A stretch of 53,197 nt of DNA from CALBGR01 sp964499935 (GTDB lineage: Bacteria > Patescibacteriota > Saccharimonadia > Saccharimonadales > UBA4665). The position numbers and the translations under genes are program-made. Positions within the stretch are counted from its first letter, which is position 1. Each line of letters starts with the position of its first letter. Below, one piece after another: positions 39,981 through 47,815 of this stretch. The notes beneath the pieces were generated by a model, which saw nothing but the letters and a program-made list of their open reading frames with translations, had not been told where the DNA came from and did not search any database. The stretch lies in NCBI GenBank assembly GCA_964499935.1, contig CAZCMS010000004.1, positions 1 to 53,197 on the forward strand. Reading direction: 5' to 3'.

Positions 39981-41786
39981 TTAAGACGTGTACATGCCAA
40001 GATTCATCAGCGTCAGCGTGTCATCGCCGGGCGTGCGTCGGAAGTTCGACAAGTTGACCTGAGATGCAGAACCGTTGACCTGCGGCGCGGAGCCGGGCAG
40101 CGTTGCCGTTTGGTTGCCTTGCGCCTGCGTCGTGATCGAATCCCCCAGGCTCAGCGTCGGGCTGTTGTTGATCGTGTACATGGACGTAGCAGGATCGCCC
40201 TTGCGCGTGTCAGCAGCGCCGGTGCCAAGGCCAGGAATGAACGGTTGATCCGCGCCCTTCGATGCAAGCGGTCCTGCGCTCGTGGCGGTGGCCGCATCTG
40301 CAACGCTGCCATCAGCGGATGTGACAGGGGACGACGTAGACCCGGGCGGCGCGCCAGGATTCGAAGACGGGCCAGGAATTCCACCGCTTCCGCCTGCGCC
40401 ACCGGTGGCCGTAGTGGCGTCAGGTGCTGCGCCGACTTTGCCGGACGAAGCGGCCTTTTCATCGGCCTGCTGCTTTTCCAGTTCGTCAACTTTCTGTTGT
40501 TGCTTGGCGATGCGCTCTTTCGCTTCTTTGACAAGCTTGGCGTTGTCTTCAGGTGTGGTGCCCCAATACTGCGAACCGTGTTCCAACTGCTTTTGCTGCA
40601 CCAGTAGATCGCGTTTCGCTTCCACCAACGCTTCGCTATCGCCTTCAGCAACACCCGCATCAACATCGCGCTGTTCACGCGCTGATTTGAACTGCCCCAC
40701 CACCCAATCCGTGAGTTTCTTCGCGTTGTCCGTGATGAACTTCAGGAATTGCCCGCCCCACTCTTGAAGCTTGCCAGAGGAAAGAAACTCCCCGATTTTT
40801 TCGAAGACCTTTCCGCCCAACAATTCCGCAACGAGCACCGTTCCGACGATCTTTGCGAGCGATCCCAGAAGCCCGCTACCGCCGAAAGCCTTCAGGGCGT
40901 CTTTCGTGCGCGAACCGAAATCACCTATGGTGGACTTGAACGAACGCCACCACGTGTTCGCCTTCTTCTGTTCTTCATCGTCATCGCCCTGTTCAGCAAT
41001 CGACGCGAGCGAATCCCCGATGCGCCCCAGTTGTTCGTCGGTGTAGCTTTTGTTTGCTGAGCCGACGACCGGCCCGCGATCCTCTGTTCCAACAAACGCG
41101 GTTGCTGTGGCTTCGTCTGCGTGCGCTTGCCGCGATTCTTCCGGAGACGGTGCAGACGCGTTGCTGAGCTTCCATCCGTTCAGCGCCTGCCGTACTGCGA
41201 AGCCCGCGCGTTGTTCCACACGCTCTTCGATGCCATCAAAACGCTTTAGCTGTTCGCCCATCCACGTTTTGAATTCAGCAACGCGAGCATTCCATCGCTT
41301 TTCCTCTTCGTCTACTGCGCCCTGATCCTGAATCTGATCCAGTTGCTTTTCAAGCTCTTCTTGATCAGGGATCGACTCGCGCAGACGTTGGGCAAAGATG
41401 CTGTCAAGGCGCGCATCCTGCTTTTCCAACTGCGACGCCATCGATTCTTCGATGATGACCACGAGTTCCGGGCCTGCATCGTCAAACGCTTTTTTGTTTG
41501 CGATATCCAGCAGTTCCGAAATACGCTCATCGGTCAGCGGCTTACCGCGATCCGCACGACGCGCTGCCACGTCGTCTACACGCGTCTTTGCCGCCACTTC
41601 AAGAGCCTTCACGGCCTGATTGAAGATGCTGGAAGCAAGGCGATCATAGCGGCCTATCAGACTCTGAATCTTGCGGAAGTCTTGCATGTTGCCCTGGCCG
41701 CGCATGATCTTTTCGAGCGTTGCCTGATCGCCTTTGGCTAGGTTGTTCCAGCGGTTTTGCGCTTGGCTTGTGTTGAATTCCGCCAT
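39981..41786 (-). CDS. tape measure protein, gp29-like
   Basis: 601 residues, close to T4 gp29 (590). It is mostly helical and charged with coiled-coil stretches (EKQDARLDSIFAQRLRESIP, KEAKERIAKQQQKVDELEKQ), a central hydrophobic segment (GGSGLLGSLAKIVGTVLVAE, ~300-320) and a Ser/Gly/Pro-rich linker at ~435-520. These features plus position between hub and lysin genes and tube-initiator-like gene indicate the ruler that sets tail length. The last ~60 residues (TPGDDTLTLMNLGMYTS) may contact the tube initiator. Confidence 0.65.
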   Translation of the reverse strand: MAEFNTSQAQNRWNNLAKGDQATLEKIMRGQGNMQDFRKIQSLIGRYDRLASSIFNQAVKALEVAAKTRVDDVAARRADRGKPLTDERISELLDIANKKAFDDAGPELVVIIEESMASQLEKQDARLDSIFAQRLRESIPDQEELEKQLDQIQDQGAVDEEEKRWNARVAEFKTWMGEQLKRFDGIEERVEQRAGFAVRQALNGWKLSNASAPSPEESRQAHADEATATAFVGTEDRGPVVGSANKSYTDEQLGRIGDSLASIAEQGDDDEEQKKANTWWRSFKSTIGDFGSRTKDALKAFGGSGLLGSLAKIVGTVLVAELLGGKVFEKIGEFLSSGKLQEWGGQFLKFITDNAKKLTDWVVGQFKSAREQRDVDAGVAEGDSEALVEAKRDLLVQQKQLEHGSQYWGTTPEDNAKLVKEAKERIAKQQQKVDELEKQQADEKAASSGKVGAAPDATTATGGAGGSGGIPGPSSNPGAPPGSTSSPVTSADGSVADAATATSAGPLASKGADQPFIPGLGTGAADTRKGDPATSMYTINNSPTLSLGDSITTQAQGNQTATLPGSAPQVNGSASQVNLSNFRRTPGDDTLTLMNLGMYTS

Positions 41787-41801
41787 GATCGTTTCCTTAC
41801 G

Positions 41802-42737
41802 TTATCCGTGCCAAACTAACCCGTCCTGCACAGCTTTGCGGCGCGCTTCGCGTTGCTTGTGCGCGGAATCTGATAGATACCAAAGATCAAACGCTGTGGC
41901 GGTGTCCGGGATCAGCACCTTGAATTCAGCAGCAAGAAGAGTCTTGCGGCTCATGACCTGATCCAGATCGACCACAGGTAGGAACATAGGTGGACTCATT
42001 GCCGTCAGCGTTTCGCGTTCGGTCATGCAGTGGCGGCACCGCACACGCACTTTTTCCTGAATCCCATACGTGCCCAGATGATCGTCAAAGCCAAGGACAG
42101 TTTCGATATCCTTGGAACTAAGCTGATCCACAGCTTCAAGTGCTGCCATGAACGGCAGATCAAGACGCTGTGCGATTTCTTGCCGCCATTCGAAATCGTG
42201 AGTCTTGAACCGATCCGGAAATTCCTGTGCATCGGCAATGGCACCCATAGTGCGCGGACGCACACGAATGCCACCACTCACCACAGGAACTTCGAAATCA
42301 CGATCAAGCATGATGTTTTCGAGTTTGCTTTTCGTGACGGACTCAGCAATTCGAAGCGTGGACGGGTCCACTTCGCCGCGTTCAACCTGCGCCACGTGTT
42401 GCACGTTTTGGCAGTACGTCGAATGCACGAACGAAACGCCGGTAAAGTTCTGTTTACGCACCCAGTGCAACACGTAGTGGTAATCTTCCGGCGTCAGATC
42501 AAACGCAAGCGCTGTGCCCTTCTTTTCCGTATGCGACGTGCTGAGAATCGAACTGACGACTTCCAGCAACACCAATTCGGATCGGTCGTTGCGCGCCTGC
42601 GCCACCTTCGGCAGATGGAACAGACGCAGCGGATGAATGAACAGGTCTTTGAACGGGTAGAACAGGAACCGTGAGGGTAGCTCTACGGCCACCCCTTCAG
42701 GCTCTGCCACCCGAATTAGGGGTTGCGGCACGTACAT
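41802..42737 (-). CDS. gp26-like baseplate hub/assembly protein, copy 2
   Basis: 311 residues. It begins with VELPSRFLFYPFKDLFIHPL (typical of T4 baseplate protein PF12322 members: lPS.g..Y......i.i.pl...d) and ends with a CxxC element VRVRCRHCMTERETLTAMSP followed by MFLPV. The neighbouring upstream gene encodes a paralogue with the same N-terminal and CxxC parts. The region after residue ~250 (DLDQVMSRKTLLAAEFKVLI) is an extra tail. Likely a hub component or assembly factor; family call from remembered pattern. Confidence 0.55.
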   Translation of the reverse strand: MYVPQPLIRVAEPEGVAVELPSRFLFYPFKDLFIHPLRLFHLPKVAQARNDRSELVLLEVVSSILSTSHTEKKGTALAFDLTPEDYHYVLHWVRKQNFTGVSFVHSTYCQNVQHVAQVERGEVDPSTLRIAESVTKSKLENIMLDRDFEVPVVSGGIRVRPRTMGAIADAQEFPDRFKTHDFEWRQEIAQRLDLPFMAALEAVDQLSSKDIETVLGFDDHLGTYGIQEKVRVRCRHCMTERETLTAMSPPMFLPVVDLDQVMSRKTLLAAEFKVLIPDTATAFDLWYLSDSAHKQREARRKAVQDGLVWHG

Positions 42738-42739
42738 GG

Positions 42740-43861
42740 TTATCCCGGCAGGAAAGTGGACGCGTCAATGGTGACTTTGCTGAGGTGCGAATGGCCGCAG
42801 TGCTTGCACGTCACCTTCACACGTTCTTTCATGCCGAACCCTGCGAGCACCGTTTCGTACTTCTGAAGCTGCTCGATCTGATCGGGCGTCATGGAACGCG
42901 CAAGTTCGATGCGTTCTTCGTAGGTGTCGCCCACGATGTAGCACGCGATTTGCGACAGATAGTCCCATTCCGGCGCGCTGCCGAAATTCGGGTGTTCCAT
43001 CGTTTCCACCATGTCCAGCATCGTCGCCGGACGCAGCGCGATATCCTGCATGACTTCCATGTCGTACATTGGCATCACAGTCATCTGCGTTTCTTCCAGC
43101 ATGTCAGCGGTGACCATCGTATCGATGATCAGGCTCTTGCGGCTTGCCTTGCCATCACGCACATCGTTTTGATGCGTCGCGCTGTTGCACAGATCGGTGT
43201 GCTTGATCGGACGCGTGTAGTTCGTGAAGCGCAGCCGATACAGCAGCCAGTAGTAATCGCCCAGCGCAAGATAGAACGCGGGCGGCAGCGGCAAATCGGT
43301 GTCCGCTTCCAGAACCGAAGATACCGCTTCGACTTCTTGGCGCTTCGACTTGTTGGCCCATGCGCGCGCGAACAGCGACATGTTGTAGCCACGCAGCGGA
43401 CGAACGTACAGCGCGTTGAACAGGCCCACATACGGCATGTAGAGCGACGGCAGTTCAAGCGGCACAGGCTCGCCGTACTTGCGCATCACCTGAAGGGTTT
43501 CTTGCGCCTGTGGCGGCGTGTACAGATCGGGCACGGGCGCTTGTGCGTAAGGCTGCGCTTGCGGCGCGATCTGCGGAATCGGCCCCACCGGACGATGCCC
43601 AGACTGTGCCATGCGTGCATCAGCAAATTCCGTTGCCGTCAGCGGACGACCGTTCACGTCCACACCGAACGGCGCTTCAGCGGTGGCATTCGGAATCACC
43701 AACTTTTCTTGCTTCTGCGGCGTGTGGCGTGCCGCATGGGGCGAGACAGTCGGCGTGTGGCTGCTCAGCGGAACCGCGCGCGGGCGTGACTGTTGCTTGG
43801 GTGCGGTTTGTGCCAGTTGCGATTGCGAGTAGGGGCGAAAAGCGCCTTTGGGTGCGTTCAT
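42740..43861 (-). CDS. gp26-like baseplate hub/assembly protein, copy 1
   Basis: 373 residues. The first ~120 are a disordered Pro/Gln/Ala-rich extension. The folded part starts VPLELPSLYMPYVGLFNALY and VRPLRGYNMSLFARAWANKS and ends with KVTCKHCGHSHLSKVTIDAS TFLPG (a CxxC zinc-like element). It is a paralogue of the next gene, which starts 2 bp after its stop. An octamer lies 35 nt before the ATG at 43861, so the tape measure and baseplate genes downstream may be read from here. Confidence 0.55.
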   Translation of the reverse strand: MNAPKGAFRPYSQSQLAQTAPKQQSRPRAVPLSSHTPTVSPHAARHTPQKQEKLVIPNATAEAPFGVDVNGRPLTATEFADARMAQSGHRPVGPIPQIAPQAQPYAQAPVPDLYTPPQAQETLQVMRKYGEPVPLELPSLYMPYVGLFNALYVRPLRGYNMSLFARAWANKSKRQEVEAVSSVLEADTDLPLPPAFYLALGDYYWLLYRLRFTNYTRPIKHTDLCNSATHQNDVRDGKASRKSLIIDTMVTADMLEETQMTVMPMYDMEVMQDIALRPATMLDMVETMEHPNFGSAPEWDYLSQIACYIVGDTYEERIELARSMTPDQIEQLQKYETVLAGFGMKERVKVTCKHCGHSHLSKVTIDASTFLPG

Positions 43862-43896
43862 TGTCGGTCCTATTTATGGTTCAGAAATACATCACT

Positions 43897-43904
43897 ATTA
43901 ACAA
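43897..43904 (-). promoter_or_regulatory. phage-type promoter octamer variant TTGTTAAT before the tail block
   Basis: Minus-strand TTGTTAATAGTG in the 47-bp gap after the tube-initiator-like gene (it slightly precedes that gene's stop at 43909), ending 35 nt before the ATG at 43861. Promoter role inferred; it would head a ~15-kb tail operon ending at 28305. Confidence 0.55.
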
Positions 43905-43908
43905 GCAA

Positions 43909-44895
43909 TCAGCGGTTAAAAAGCCCTGCAACCGCTGCACCTGCGGCTGCACCAGCGGCTGCCGGGTTGTTGAAATCAAACCCACCGCTGTTGATTGCGC
44001 TGATAGCTTCAGTGACCAAATCAGACGCTGCGCCGGTGAAGTCCAGAAAAACATCGTCCACCGAAAGCGTGACGTTGCCGATCAGGCGTCCGCTTTGACC
44101 AGACACCAGACTCAGGCTGTCCAGGCTTGTCGGCCAGCAACCCGTACACATGATTTGCGCCACCACCTGTTGACGCGGGTTCAGCAGGTAGATGTAGACG
44201 TTCTTTTTGTAGTTGATCGAGGGCAAGAAGAAACCGCCACTCGTTTGCGCGCTCGTTGCCGGAAACGGCATCATCATCGCTGCTTGCCATGCGCGGAAAT
44301 AGTTCAGTGCCACACCTTGGCTGTCGTGATAGACCGCAAGACGCAGCGAATCAACGGAGTATTTCCCAGCGTAGTGTTTCGTGAATCCTTGGTCGTAGAC
44401 ACTGCGCGTTTCGAACTGGCGGAACGGCACGTTGCATTCTTCAACGTAATTCCAGCCCAGAGTACGAAAACCGTACGCGCTCGCAACAGGTGGCAGCACG
44501 CAATACCACGACCAGTTCATTAGCGGGTCTGCGCGCATTTGCGTGCCAAGCAACGAATAACCTTCGAAAGCACCACCACCGGGGCCGCTGAGCGCACCAC
44601 CCAGGCTCGTGATCTGATCAATCACTTCCTGACCCGCCCCTAAGATATCCCCTTGCAAAAGTTTCTTAGCTGCGCCCAGCGTTGCGTTACCTACCGCCTG
44701 CCCTAGTGCACCGGCTGCGGCACCACCTGCGGCGTTGACGATTCGCCCCGCGTTGCCGATCCCTGCCGCGCCCACTGCGGAATTCACAGCGGTCTGCGCG
44801 GCCTTACCAACTGATTTCGCGGCATTGCCCACCGCAGAGGCTGCGCCCTTGTATGCGGTCTTTGCAGACCCGAGCGCTTCGGCTAGTCCGGCCAT
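43909..44895 (-). CDS. tail tube-initiator-like protein (gp54/gp48 type)
   Basis: 328 residues, close to T4 gp54 (320). The first ~110 residues are Ala/Gly-rich and helical (AYKGAASAVGNAAKSVGKAA). From ~120 the protein looks like a tail-tube fold: NWSWYCVLPPVASAYGFRTL, YVEECNVPFRQFETRSVYDQ, KHYAGKYSVDSLRLAVYHDS and QVVAQIMCTGCWPTSLDSLS. That series of an early W.C.LP strand, E...P......F and a later V....GCWP..L is common in tube and tube-initiator proteins of contractile phages. The C-terminus is again Ala/Gly-rich. GGGAG is 8 nt before the ATG. Confidence 0.6.
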   Translation of the reverse strand: MAGLAEALGSAKTAYKGAASAVGNAAKSVGKAAQTAVNSAVGAAGIGNAGRIVNAAGGAAAGALGQAVGNATLGAAKKLLQGDILGAGQEVIDQITSLGGALSGPGGGAFEGYSLLGTQMRADPLMNWSWYCVLPPVASAYGFRTLGWNYVEECNVPFRQFETRSVYDQGFTKHYAGKYSVDSLRLAVYHDSQGVALNYFRAWQAAMMMPFPATSAQTSGGFFLPSINYKKNVYIYLLNPRQQVVAQIMCTGCWPTSLDSLSLVSGQSGRLIGNVTLSVDDVFLDFTGAASDLVTEAISAINSGGFDFNNPAAAGAAAGAAVAGLFNR

Positions 44896-44914
44896 GATTT
44901 TGACTCCCTAGAAG

Positions 44915-44948
44915 CGATAAAAGCCTGAACCCATTACGGTCCAGGCTT
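44915..44948 (-). terminator. terminator-like hairpin upstream of the tail block
   Basis: On the minus strand AAGCCTGGACC and GGTTCAGGCTT form an 11-bp stem (one G-T) around GTAATG, followed by TTTTATC. It lies only 20 nt upstream of the ATG at 44895. It could stop antisense transcripts from the early region, or be a 5' leader hairpin. Confidence 0.5.
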
Positions 44949-45037
44949 GGCGGGGACGCTGCCGGATAGACCGGCCCAATCCCTTGGTCTAAAATTGAGA
45001 CAGGGCCTGATAGTTACAATTTTCTTTGTTTTTCCTC

Positions 45038-45066
45038 TTGCGTGGCTCAAAAGTTCCGGCTATAAT
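45038..45066 (+). promoter_or_regulatory. early sigma70 promoter P1
   Basis: TTGCGT (-35, 45038-45043), 17-bp spacer, TATAAT (-10, 45061-45066): a near-consensus host sigma70 promoter. The box CTCAAAAGTTC inside the spacer and the T-rich stretch upstream (TTTCTTTG) recur at P2, so the two promoters are duplicates. Confidence 0.85.
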
Positions 45067-45073
45067 TTGTTCA

Positions 45074-45091
45074 TGGTGATCGAAACAGATC
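45074..45091 (+). repeat. operator-like or leader inverted repeat at P1
   Basis: GTGATC-6 nt-GATCAC, a perfect 6-bp inverted repeat a few bases after the expected transcription start. The P2 leader has a related sequence (GGTGATC, then TCACC). It could bind a repressor or form a 5' hairpin in the mRNA. Confidence 0.45.
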
Positions 45092-45115
45092 ACGAACCAA
45101 CTTAAGGAAGAAATC

Positions 45116-45325
45116 ATGGCACACGCAACCATCACTGAATTTCTGGTCAAGGGCAACGAATACTACGCTGCCAAACTGGACAACGGTTCGGTGCGTGTTG
45201 GCTGGATCGATGCGTGCGCATACGATCTGCCCGAAGGCCATCGTTTCTTCATCCTGGCTAACGGCATCCGTACCGAAGCCGACGCCGAAATCATCTTCGA
45301 CTACTGCGCTGGCACCATCGAATAA
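45116..45325 (+). CDS. early hypothetical protein
   Basis: 69 residues, acidic, compact beta-rich (AKLDNGSVRVGWIDACAYDL). First gene after promoter P1; AAGGAAG precedes the ATG. It shares the leader and the start MA-(H/L) with the first gene after P2, but not the rest of the protein. Function unknown; the position suggests immediate-early expression. Confidence 0.7.
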   Translation: MAHATITEFLVKGNEYYAAKLDNGSVRVGWIDACAYDLPEGHRFFILANGIRTEADAEIIFDYCAGTIE

Positions 45326-45335
45326 GGAACAGATC

Positions 45336-45557
45336 ATGTCCATCGTGAAACTGCGCAGCCAAGTGAACGCCATCTTTACGCTGCGCGACGCCGAAGCTGA
45401 GCGCCAGCGCAACGACTACGAAATGGAACGTCGTGCGAAGATTCGCGAACTGCGCCGGAAGATCAGGCACTGGGAAACTCAGGTGCGCAAGTTCAACGGC
45501 GAAATTCATCGCGAAACGCTCGCACGTTTTCAAAAAGAACTTGACGCCCTTTTGTGA
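45336..45557 (+). CDS. early small basic coiled-coil protein
   Basis: 73 residues, very rich in Arg/Glu/Lys and helical throughout (AEAERQRNDYEMERRAKIRE, LRRKIRHWETQVRKFNGEIH). AAGGAACAGATC precedes the ATG at 45336; the longer in-frame extension to 45195 overlaps the previous gene and has no site. It could bind nucleic acid or a host protein; unknown. Confidence 0.65.
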   Translation: MSIVKLRSQVNAIFTLRDAEAERQRNDYEMERRAKIRELRRKIRHWETQVRKFNGEIHRETLARFQKELDALL

Positions 45558-45606
45558 TCGAAATACACTGAATTTTCTGAACTCAATTCCGCATAAGGAA
45601 CACGTC

Positions 45607-45990
45607 ATGAACACCGAAAAAATTTACGGCATCTTCGAAGAGATTCGCGGCAAGTGGTTTTTCCTGCCGAATGAGCCGCTGGCTGCCTGGGTCGAAGCTA
45701 CCGACCTTCCCAAAGACAAGCGCTACACCTGGGAAGAAGCCACGCGCAAGATCGACTACCTGCGCGCCCGCTCTATTGATGACGGACGTTCTGTGCAAGT
45801 GGTGGACCTGAGCGAATACGACGAACGCCGCAAGATGTGGCACGCCGCCTTCGATTCCGTGCTTGCAGGCAAGGAAGACGAAGTGGTGAACGCGTTCAGC
45901 CCGCTGCGCCTGGAAGCCATCCGAACGGCAAACAAAGCCCTGGCAGATTCCGGCAAACTCCCGTTCAATCAGTTGAAACGCGCGTGGTAA
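45607..45990 (+). CDS. early hypothetical protein
   Basis: 127 residues starting MNTEKIYGIFEEIRGKWFFL, with AAGGAACACGTC before the ATG. Charged helices follow (YTWEEATRKIDYLRARSIDD, SPLRLEAIRTANKALADSGK). It is last in the P1 unit, closed by the terminator at 45993. Unrecognised. Confidence 0.7.
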   Translation: MNTEKIYGIFEEIRGKWFFLPNEPLAAWVEATDLPKDKRYTWEEATRKIDYLRARSIDDGRSVQVVDLSEYDERRKMWHAAFDSVLAGKEDEVVNAFSPLRLEAIRTANKALADSGKLPFNQLKRAW

Positions 45991-45992
45991 GC

Positions 45993-46020
45993 AAAGGCCC
46001 TTCGGGGCCTTTTTCTTTTT
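45993..46020 (+). terminator. rho-independent terminator ending the P1 unit
   Basis: AAAGGCCC-TTCG-GGGCCTTT (8-bp stem with UUCG tetraloop) followed by TTCTTTTT. Confidence 0.9.
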
Positions 46021-46048
46021 GGCGTTACACTTTTCTTTGTGATTTCTC

Positions 46049-46076
46049 TTGCATAGCTCAAAAGTTCATGTATAAT
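46049..46076 (+). promoter_or_regulatory. early sigma70 promoter P2
   Basis: TTGCAT (46049-46054), 16-bp spacer, TATAAT (46071-46076). The spacer shares GCTCAAAAGTTC with P1, and both are followed by TTCATGGTGATC and later by ACTTAAGGAA before the first ATG. It is clearly a duplicate of P1. Confidence 0.85.
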
Positions 46077-46134
46077 TCTATTCATGGTGATCACAACGAC
46101 TCACCTGCAAACGAAACCACTTAAGGAAATCATC

Positions 46135-46449
46135 ATGGCACTGGAAATCGCAAACACCATCATCAACCAACTGGGCGGCAACAAGTTCCGCGTGATGACC
46201 GGCGCTAAGGATTTCGTCGGTTGCGATACCAAGAAGTTTGTTCAATTCCGCCTGCCCACCGCTGGCAAGATCAACGGCAAGAAGATCACCAACGTCAAAA
46301 TCATCGTGAACGACAACGACCTGTATGACGTGCAGTTCTGGAACATTCGCGGCATCAACAGCGTGATGCTGGAAGAAGTCACCGACGTTTACTGTGACAT
46401 GCTGCAAAGCCTGTTCACCGAAAAAACCGGCCTGGATACCCACCTGTAA
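46135..46449 (+). CDS. early hypothetical protein
   Basis: 104 residues: MALEIANTIINQLGGNKFRV, then TGAKDFVGCDTKKFVQFRLP and beta-rich KITNVKIIVNDNDLYDVQFW. AAGGAAATCATC precedes the ATG at 46135; the frame extends to 46084 but that part is leader sequence. First gene after P2, so probably strongly expressed early. Unrecognised. Confidence 0.7.
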   Translation: MALEIANTIINQLGGNKFRVMTGAKDFVGCDTKKFVQFRLPTAGKINGKKITNVKIIVNDNDLYDVQFWNIRGINSVMLEEVTDVYCDMLQSLFTEKTGLDTHL

Positions 46450-46455
46450 GAACCT

Positions 46456-46473
46456 GCGGCCCTTCGGGGCCGC
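46456..46473 (+). terminator. GC-rich tetraloop hairpin, attenuator-like
   Basis: GCGGCCC-TTCG-GGGCCGC, a perfect 7-bp stem, but followed by TTGTAAGG rather than a T run. It may partly terminate or protect mRNA ends between two early genes. Confidence 0.5.
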
Positions 46474-46488
46474 TTGTAAGGAACTGAA

Positions 46489-46701
46489 ATGTCACAACGC
46501 CCCGTTTCCAACACCGCCCAACTGATCGCAGGTTATGATTGCTGTCGTGCAAACGGTCTGCCGATGCGCTTTCAGGTAGGCAAGTTCACCGGCAACAACC
46601 CGTCTGTGGTCGCCGCCCTGCGCCGCCGTGGCTACAGCGTGCATCGCGTGCCCGGCGCGGGTTCGAACTCCTACGAAATTGTGTCGGGGCCGAAGTTGTA
46701 A
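46489..46701 (+). CDS. early hypothetical protein, ALRRRGY paralogue A
   Basis: 70 residues. The C-terminal half PSVVAALRRRGYSVHRVPGA and NSYEIVSG is similar to the protein at 46779-46988. Short basic helix then strand; possible nucleic-acid or protein binding. TAAGGAACTGAA precedes the ATG. Confidence 0.65.
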   Translation: MSQRPVSNTAQLIAGYDCCRANGLPMRFQVGKFTGNNPSVVAALRRRGYSVHRVPGAGSNSYEIVSGPKL

Positions 46702-46778
46702 CGCATCCTCACAGATGCAAGATTTCATGTATGATTCGGAAATGCCGCTGATCATTGCGGTGAATTTCCAAGAATCTC

Positions 46779-46988
46779 ATGAAGAGCTATTTAGATTTGA
46801 TCGCCAAATTGAATGACCTTTTGGCGATTGACGCAGAAAGCACGGTGCAATTCACCGTGAAAGTAAAGGGACCGTACACCGCTGGAACCGTAGGTGCTTT
46901 GAGACGCAGAGGCTATCAGGTGTCACGTTCGGTTGACGGTGTTTTTCATCTAAGTTTGAGAGCAAACCCCATCAAAGGGACGATCTAA
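46779..46988 (+). CDS. early hypothetical protein, ALRRRGY paralogue B
   Basis: 69 residues. TAGTVGALRRRGYQVSRSVD and GVFHLSL align with paralogue A. The ribosome site is weak (AAGAATC). A -10-like TATGAT (46731-46736) with the P2-like flank TTCATG upstream hints at an extra, weaker promoter in the 77-bp gap. Function unknown. Confidence 0.6.
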   Translation: MKSYLDLIAKLNDLLAIDAESTVQFTVKVKGPYTAGTVGALRRRGYQVSRSVDGVFHLSLRANPIKGTI

Positions 46989-46989
46989 A

Positions 46990-47265
46990 ATGAACCCTAT
47001 CATCGATCAATTCCGCGCCCAACTTGGCAACTACGACGAACGCGATCTGGCGCAAGAAATCGGTATGCAATCGGCGCACAAATCGCGCTATCTCAGCATC
47101 GCAAAAACGTGTCCGCGCGGCACGCAAGGGAAGCGCACTCAGGTTGTGCTTGCGTGGGAATGTCGCGCTCGTGTTCGCTGGGCGCGTCAAGAACTCGCGC
47201 GCATCCGGCAGGACGTGGTAAAGGGACTCATGCAGGCGGTGTTCGGCTCTGCAATTCCGGCGTAA
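46990..47265 (+). CDS. early hypothetical basic protein
   Basis: 91 residues, Arg-rich and helical (KSRYLSIAKTCPRGTQGKRT, AWECRARVRWARQELARIRQ). AGGGACG lies before the ATG at 46990, overlapping the end of the previous gene. The basic character would suit nucleic-acid binding, but no motif is recognisable. Confidence 0.65.
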   Translation: MNPIIDQFRAQLGNYDERDLAQEIGMQSAHKSRYLSIAKTCPRGTQGKRTQVVLAWECRARVRWARQELARIRQDVVKGLMQAVFGSAIPA

Positions 47266-47339
47266 TTCCCGGTTTGATTTTCTGTAAGTAGCGTGTTACG
47301 TTACGCCTCGAAGTAAATTCCGCTCAAGGAAAGTTTCAC

Positions 47340-47363
47340 GCGCCGGGCCTCATTCGGCGCTTT
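47340..47363 (+). terminator. possible terminator hairpin
   Basis: GCGCCG and CGGCGC (6 bp) around GGCCTCATT, followed by TTTCAC. It lies in the 127-bp gap between two early genes. Weak T run. Confidence 0.4.
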
Positions 47364-47392
47364 CACAAATTCTGATGATCTGAGGCAATGCA

Positions 47393-47815
47393 ATGATTGA
47401 TGCTAAGCGTATCAGCGCGATGATTCGCGCGTCCCTGTGGACTGAAGAACAGATGGCCGCTGCCGGTCACGATCAAAAAGCCATGATGGAAAAATCCGTG
47501 CTCGTTCACGGCATCATGCAACATCTCGCTTTTCACCCCGAAAATCTCGAAGCCCACCGCGCGGAAGTCTCCCGCTTTCTGCAAGCGCTGGATTCCGCGT
47601 TCATGGAATCTGGCGGTGGTGGCATGTCGTTCGTCCACATGCCGTTCGACCGCTCCGGCGAACAGTGGGGAGAACAGCGCAACGCTGAAGAACTGTTGTG
47701 CATGGGTATTGGCCTGGGGCTGTGCGAATTCCTGCTGCCGCGTGATCTGTGGGCCGGGCTTCCGGGCGGCGTTCCCTACGTCGTGGTCAAAACGCCGCTG
47801 AAGGGTGCCAAGTGA
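47393..47815 (+). CDS. hypothetical protein
   Basis: 140 residues: helical N-terminal half (ASLWTEEQMAAAGHDQKAMM, VLVHGIMQHLAFHPENLEAH), a Gly-rich turn and a hydrophobic end (LCMGIGLGLCEFLLPRDLWA). GAGGC precedes the ATG. Overlaps the next GTG start by 4 bp. Unrecognised. Confidence 0.65.
   Translation: MIDAKRISAMIRASLWTEEQMAAAGHDQKAMMEKSVLVHGIMQHLAFHPENLEAHRAEVSRFLQALDSAFMESGGGGMSFVHMPFDRSGEQWGEQRNAEELLCMGIGLGLCEFLLPRDLWAGLPGGVPYVVVKTPLKGAK

Larger units (their letters stand above)
44896..45115. other. divergent intergenic region between early and tail blocks
   Basis: 220 bp separating divergent units. It holds the minus-strand hairpin at 44915-44948 and the plus-strand sigma70 promoter at 45038-45066 with its leader. 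I see no phage-type octamer for the minus-strand gene at 44895 here and no open reading frame of note. Confidence 0.6.
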
